A model generated the notes under the pieces. It had not been told where the DNA came from, searched no databases, and saw only the letters and a list, made by a program, of their open reading frames with translations. A stretch of DNA of 64,000 bases. It comes from Nocardiopsis alba DSM 43377. Its GTDB lineage: Bacteria; Actinomycetota; Actinomycetes; Streptosporangiales; Streptosporangiaceae. The stretch is from the NCBI RefSeq assembly GCF_000341225.1, contig NZ_ANAC01000010.1:186001-250000 (forward strand). The letters are read 5' to 3'. Made by a program: the position numbers and the translations under genes. Numbering within the stretch: the first letter of the stretch is position 1; each line of letters starts with the position of its first letter. Below, piece by piece: positions 61,412 to 64,000 of this stretch.

Positions 61412-61728
61412 CAGCTCCAATCGGTGTCGATCCCCCGAATGATCGACAAATACGCAGGTGGAAGCGGCGCGTGCCGGGCAGGGCGGCCGTGCCCCCTCGC
61501 GCGCGTCGGGGGCACCGCCGCGGGGCCGCCCCACCCGGGGTTCCGGGTCCCTCTCTCCCCCGGCGCCTCCGCCCCGCCCGTCCCTCTTGGGAGCCCTTCG
61601 ACCGTTTTTCCGCGTCCATCCCGCTTTTTCACACCACCCCCGCACCGATGATCGGGATAATGATTCGGGACCAATGGCCACTTCCGTTCTCCGGCTCCGC
61701 ACGAGACCACCGATTCCGGCACTTTGGT

Positions 61729-61756
61729 TTGCAATCGGTCCGATTGGGCCTAGCCT
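61729..61756 (+). promoter_or_regulatory. moxR promoter
   Basis: -35 TTGCAA (61729-61734), 16-bp spacer, -10 TAGCCT (61751-61756), about 40 bases before the GTG at 61797. The rest of the 466-bp mraZ-moxR intergenic region (61331-61796) holds the MraZ operator and nothing else I can name. Confidence 0.6.
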
Positions 61757-61796
61757 CGGATCGATACACCTGGACATAGGGAGCGGGAGGGGTCTG

Positions 61797-62789
61797 GTGT
61801 CACTCGACACACGGCACGACGAGCACGAGGGCGGACTCCGGGAGGACCTGGGAGCCGTCTCCGCCGTCGCCGACCGCATCCGTGAGGCCATCGAGACGGT
61901 CATCGAGGGCAAACCCGACGTGCTCCGGGTCCTGTTGACCGTCCTGCTCGCCGAAGGGCATCTCCTCATCGAGGACGTGCCGGGTGTGGGCAAGACCATG
62001 CTGGCCAAGGCCCTGGGCCGGGCCGTGGACTGCTCGGTCCAACGCGTCCAGTTCACCCCGGACCTGCTGCCCGGCGACATCACCGGGGTCAGCGTCTACC
62101 ACCAGGATCGCAACGAGTTCGAGTTCGCCCCGGGCCCGGTGTTCGCCAACATCGTGCTCGGCGACGAGATCAACCGCGCCTCGCCCAAGACCCAGTCCGC
62201 CCTTCTGGAGTGCATGGCCGAACGCCAGGTCAGCGTGGACGGCAGGACCCACGAGCTGGAACGCCCGTTCATGGTCGTGGCCACCCAGAACCCCTCCGAC
62301 ATGGAGGGCACCTACTCCCTCCCCGAGGCGCAACGAGACCGTTTCATGGCCAGGATCTCGGTCGGCTATCCCTCCCCCCAGGCCGAACTCGACATGATCG
62401 ACAGCCATGGATCCCGGTCCCCCCTGGAGAACCTCTCCCCCGTCACCGACGCCGCCCGGATCCGGGATCTGGTCGAACGGGTGCGCCACGTCCACGTGGC
62501 CCCGGGCATGCGCCGCTACGTCGTCGACCTGGTCAACGCCACCCGGACCTCGCCCGAACTGAGGCTGGGCGCCTCGCCCCGCGCCACCCTGCATCTGGTG
62601 CGGGCCGCCCGTGCCCACGCCGCGCTGAACGGTCGCCACTACGTCGTCCCCGACGACGTGCAGACCCTCGCCGTGCCGGTCCTCGCCCACCGGTTGCTCC
62701 CCGGCCCCGAGGCCCGGATGGAGCGTCTCACCGCCGAGCAGATCGTGGCCGAGATCGTCTCCCGTCTGGCCGTCCCCGGCCCCCGCTGA
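61797..62789 (+). CDS. MoxR-family AAA+ ATPase
   Basis: A 330-residue AAA+ chaperone-like ATPase. Walker A is in IEDVPGVGKTMLAKALG, Walker B and the following motif in NIVLGDEINRASPKTQSALL, then MVVATQNPSDMEGTYSLPEAQRDRFM with sensor 1 and the arginine finger. MoxR proteins usually work with a DUF58/VWA-like partner, which is the next gene. Start is GTG at 61797 after GGGAGGGG; the longer upstream frame crosses the promoter. Confidence 0.94.
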   Translation: MSLDTRHDEHEGGLREDLGAVSAVADRIREAIETVIEGKPDVLRVLLTVLLAEGHLLIEDVPGVGKTMLAKALGRAVDCSVQRVQFTPDLLPGDITGVSVYHQDRNEFEFAPGPVFANIVLGDEINRASPKTQSALLECMAERQVSVDGRTHELERPFMVVATQNPSDMEGTYSLPEAQRDRFMARISVGYPSPQAELDMIDSHGSRSPLENLSPVTDAARIRDLVERVRHVHVAPGMRRYVVDLVNATRTSPELRLGASPRATLHLVRAARAHAALNGRHYVVPDDVQTLAVPVLAHRLLPGPEARMERLTAEQIVAEIVSRLAVPGPR

Positions 62790-62852
62790 CCGCCCCCTCG
62801 CCTCCGTCCTCCCGCCCTCCCGAACCCCGATCGACCTTCCGAGAGACCGCTC

Positions 62853-64000
62853 ATGCGTCCGCACCGCACCCTCACCGCCCGCGGCGGCCTGATGGCGACC
62901 TTCGGGACGATCGCCCTCGTCGTCGGCCTGGTCGTCGGTCAACGCGAGATCGTCGGCGTCGGTCTCCTGCTGCTCCTGCTCCCGCCGATCGGCGCCCTGA
63001 CCCTCATCGGGGCCCTGGGGCGTGTCACGCACAGCCGGGACCTGCGGCCCCGCCGGGTCGCGGCGGGCTCCGACTCCCGTGTCCTGATCCGGATCGGGAA
63101 CTCCTCCCTCGCCTGGCCCGTGGGCCGGATACGGATCGAGGACACCGTCCCCGCCCTCCTGGGCCACGAGCCCCGCTACACGCTGGGGCACCTGGGCCCG
63201 CGCGCCGTCCGGGACATCACCTATCTCGTGCGCCCGGCCGTACGGGGCCGTTATCCCGTCGGGCCGCTGCGGATCACCGTGCTCGACCCCCTGGGCTGTG
63301 TGCGGGCGACCCGCGACCTGGGCGCCCCCTCCTCACTGCTCGTCACCCCGCGCTTCGTCCCTCTGGGCTCTCCCGGAACCTCCGACGGCTCCCACGGCGA
63401 GGACGCCCCACGACGTTCGGTGACCGGGGTCGGCGAACAGGATCCGATCCCCCGCGCCTACCGGCACGGTGACGAGCTGCGCCGCGTGCACTGGCGCTCC
63501 ACCGCCAAACACGGCGAGTTGATGGTGCGCCGCGAGGAGCAGCACCACCGAGAACACGACGTCCTCGTACTGGACACCCGTGACCACGCCCACCTGGGCG
63601 AGGACGAGGACGATTCCCTGGAGACCGCCGTGAGCGCGGCCGCCTCGATCGTCCTGCACCTGATGGAGCGTGGGCACCGGCTGCGTCTGCACACCGAACG
63701 GGGACGGCTGGGCACCGAGAACCCCTCCGAGGTGCTGGAGGAGCTGGCCGTGGTCGAGGCCTCCGAGGCCACCTCCCTGGCCGAGGCCGTCGTGGGACCG
63801 GGCGGGGCCCACGGTCCCTCGATCGGACTGTTCGTGGCGGTCCTGGGCGCCCTGAGCGCCGAGGACGTCTCCTCCCTGATCACCGTGGACGACTCGGCGA
63901 CCCGTGTGGCGGTGCTGTGCTCCGGAGCCGACTGGCCCGACCCCGAGGCCCCGACCCGGGTCGCGGGCCTGCTCTCCGAACACGGATGGCGGGTGCTGTC
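62853..64000 (+). CDS. DUF58-domain protein, partial (right edge)
   Basis: About 382 residues in the window, open at the right end. Two N-terminal helices (about residues 10-30 and 33-52) are followed by a beta-rich extracytoplasmic/linker region and the DUF58 signature around residue 200: YRHGDELRRVHWRSTAKHGE then LMVRREEQ, and VLVLDTRDHAH with a VWA-like MIDAS-type Asp. It is the usual MoxR partner; a transglutaminase-like gene often follows. The ATG at 62853 is preceded by GAGAGACCGCTC. Co-transcribed with moxR. Confidence 0.92.
   Translation, partial: MRPHRTLTARGGLMATFGTIALVVGLVVGQREIVGVGLLLLLLPPIGALTLIGALGRVTHSRDLRPRRVAAGSDSRVLIRIGNSSLAWPVGRIRIEDTVPALLGHEPRYTLGHLGPRAVRDITYLVRPAVRGRYPVGPLRITVLDPLGCVRATRDLGAPSSLLVTPRFVPLGSPGTSDGSHGEDAPRRSVTGVGEQDPIPRAYRHGDELRRVHWRSTAKHGELMVRREEQHHREHDVLVLDTRDHAHLGEDEDDSLETAVSAAASIVLHLMERGHRLRLHTERGRLGTENPSEVLEELAVVEASEATSLAEAVVGPGGAHGPSIGLFVAVLGALSAEDVSSLITVDDSATRVAVLCSGADWPDPEAPTRVAGLLSEHGWRVL

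Noticed and set aside
1-64000. Mobile elements, prophage, secondary-metabolite cluster, rRNA or tRNA genes
   Set aside because: I looked on both strands and found no transposase, integrase, terminal repeats, PKS/NRPS modules, rRNA or tRNA structure.

Overview
This is a high-GC actinomycete chromosome segment. Dense G/C-ending codons, many GTG and one TTG start, the dcw cell-wall/division cluster, SepF, a Wag31-type DivIVA, a PriA-type HisA and a T-box-led ileS all point to Actinobacteria. The overall order (his operon, dnaE, rluD/lspA/TraR-DksA, ileS, divIVA/yggT/sepF/yggS/pgeF, ftsZ to mraZ, moxR/DUF58) matches the streptomycete/Streptosporangiales backbone. A Nocardiopsis-like relative is my best guess, but genus is inference. 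I see no insertion sequence, phage, CRISPR array, rRNA or tRNA; this is core genome with a few small insertions.

Layout. 1-3439: two overlapping half-ABC exporter genes (minus), one running off the left edge. 3795-5646: tandem paralogous secreted peptidoglycan-binding-like proteins that also share their upstream DNA. 5858-11449: histidine operon hisD-hisC-hisB-(small membrane protein)-hisH-priA-hisF (minus). 11605-16932: bfrB ferritin behind two iron-box-like sites, a LON-substrate-domain protein, ybaK, a long-chain acyl-CoA synthetase, a DUF2567-like membrane protein and a DinB/DUF664 protein. 17036-21621: PadR regulator and DNA polymerase III alpha. 21918-25091: secreted DNase-I-fold hydrolase, chorismate mutase with a probable transcription attenuator, thioesterase, acetyltransferase. 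25138-31005: AraC regulator with AzlCD amino-acid exporter, a ThDP enzyme, and a LysR/EamA divergent pair. 31085-34007: rluD, lspA, TraR/DksA zinc finger, GNAT, small acidic protein. 34069-37588: translational T-box and ileS. 37644-60626: acidic membrane protein, divIVA, yggT, sepF, yggS, pgeF, ftsZ, ftsQ, murC, murG, ftsW, murD, mraY, murF, murE, (mmuM inserted on the other strand), ftsI, ftsL, rsmH. 60899-61330: mraZ under a four-repeat operator. 61797-64000: moxR and a DUF58 gene cut by the right edge.

How it works together. The minus-strand dcw genes make lipid II precursors (MurC-F, MraY, MurG) and the divisome (FtsZ, Q, W, I, L, SepF), next to the polar-growth organiser DivIVA. Several genes overlap by 4 bases (ATGA, GTGA or TTGA), implying translational coupling. 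Control is mostly local: MraZ on its own promoter, a T-box sensing uncharged tRNA-Ile at ileS, a Phe-containing leader peptide plus terminator before chorismate mutase, iron boxes at bfrB, and autoregulatory palindromes at padR and lysR. Many genes have a -10-like hexamer exactly 6-7 bases before the start codon, suggesting leaderless transcripts. All regulatory calls come from reading sequence by eye; no database or folding program was run.
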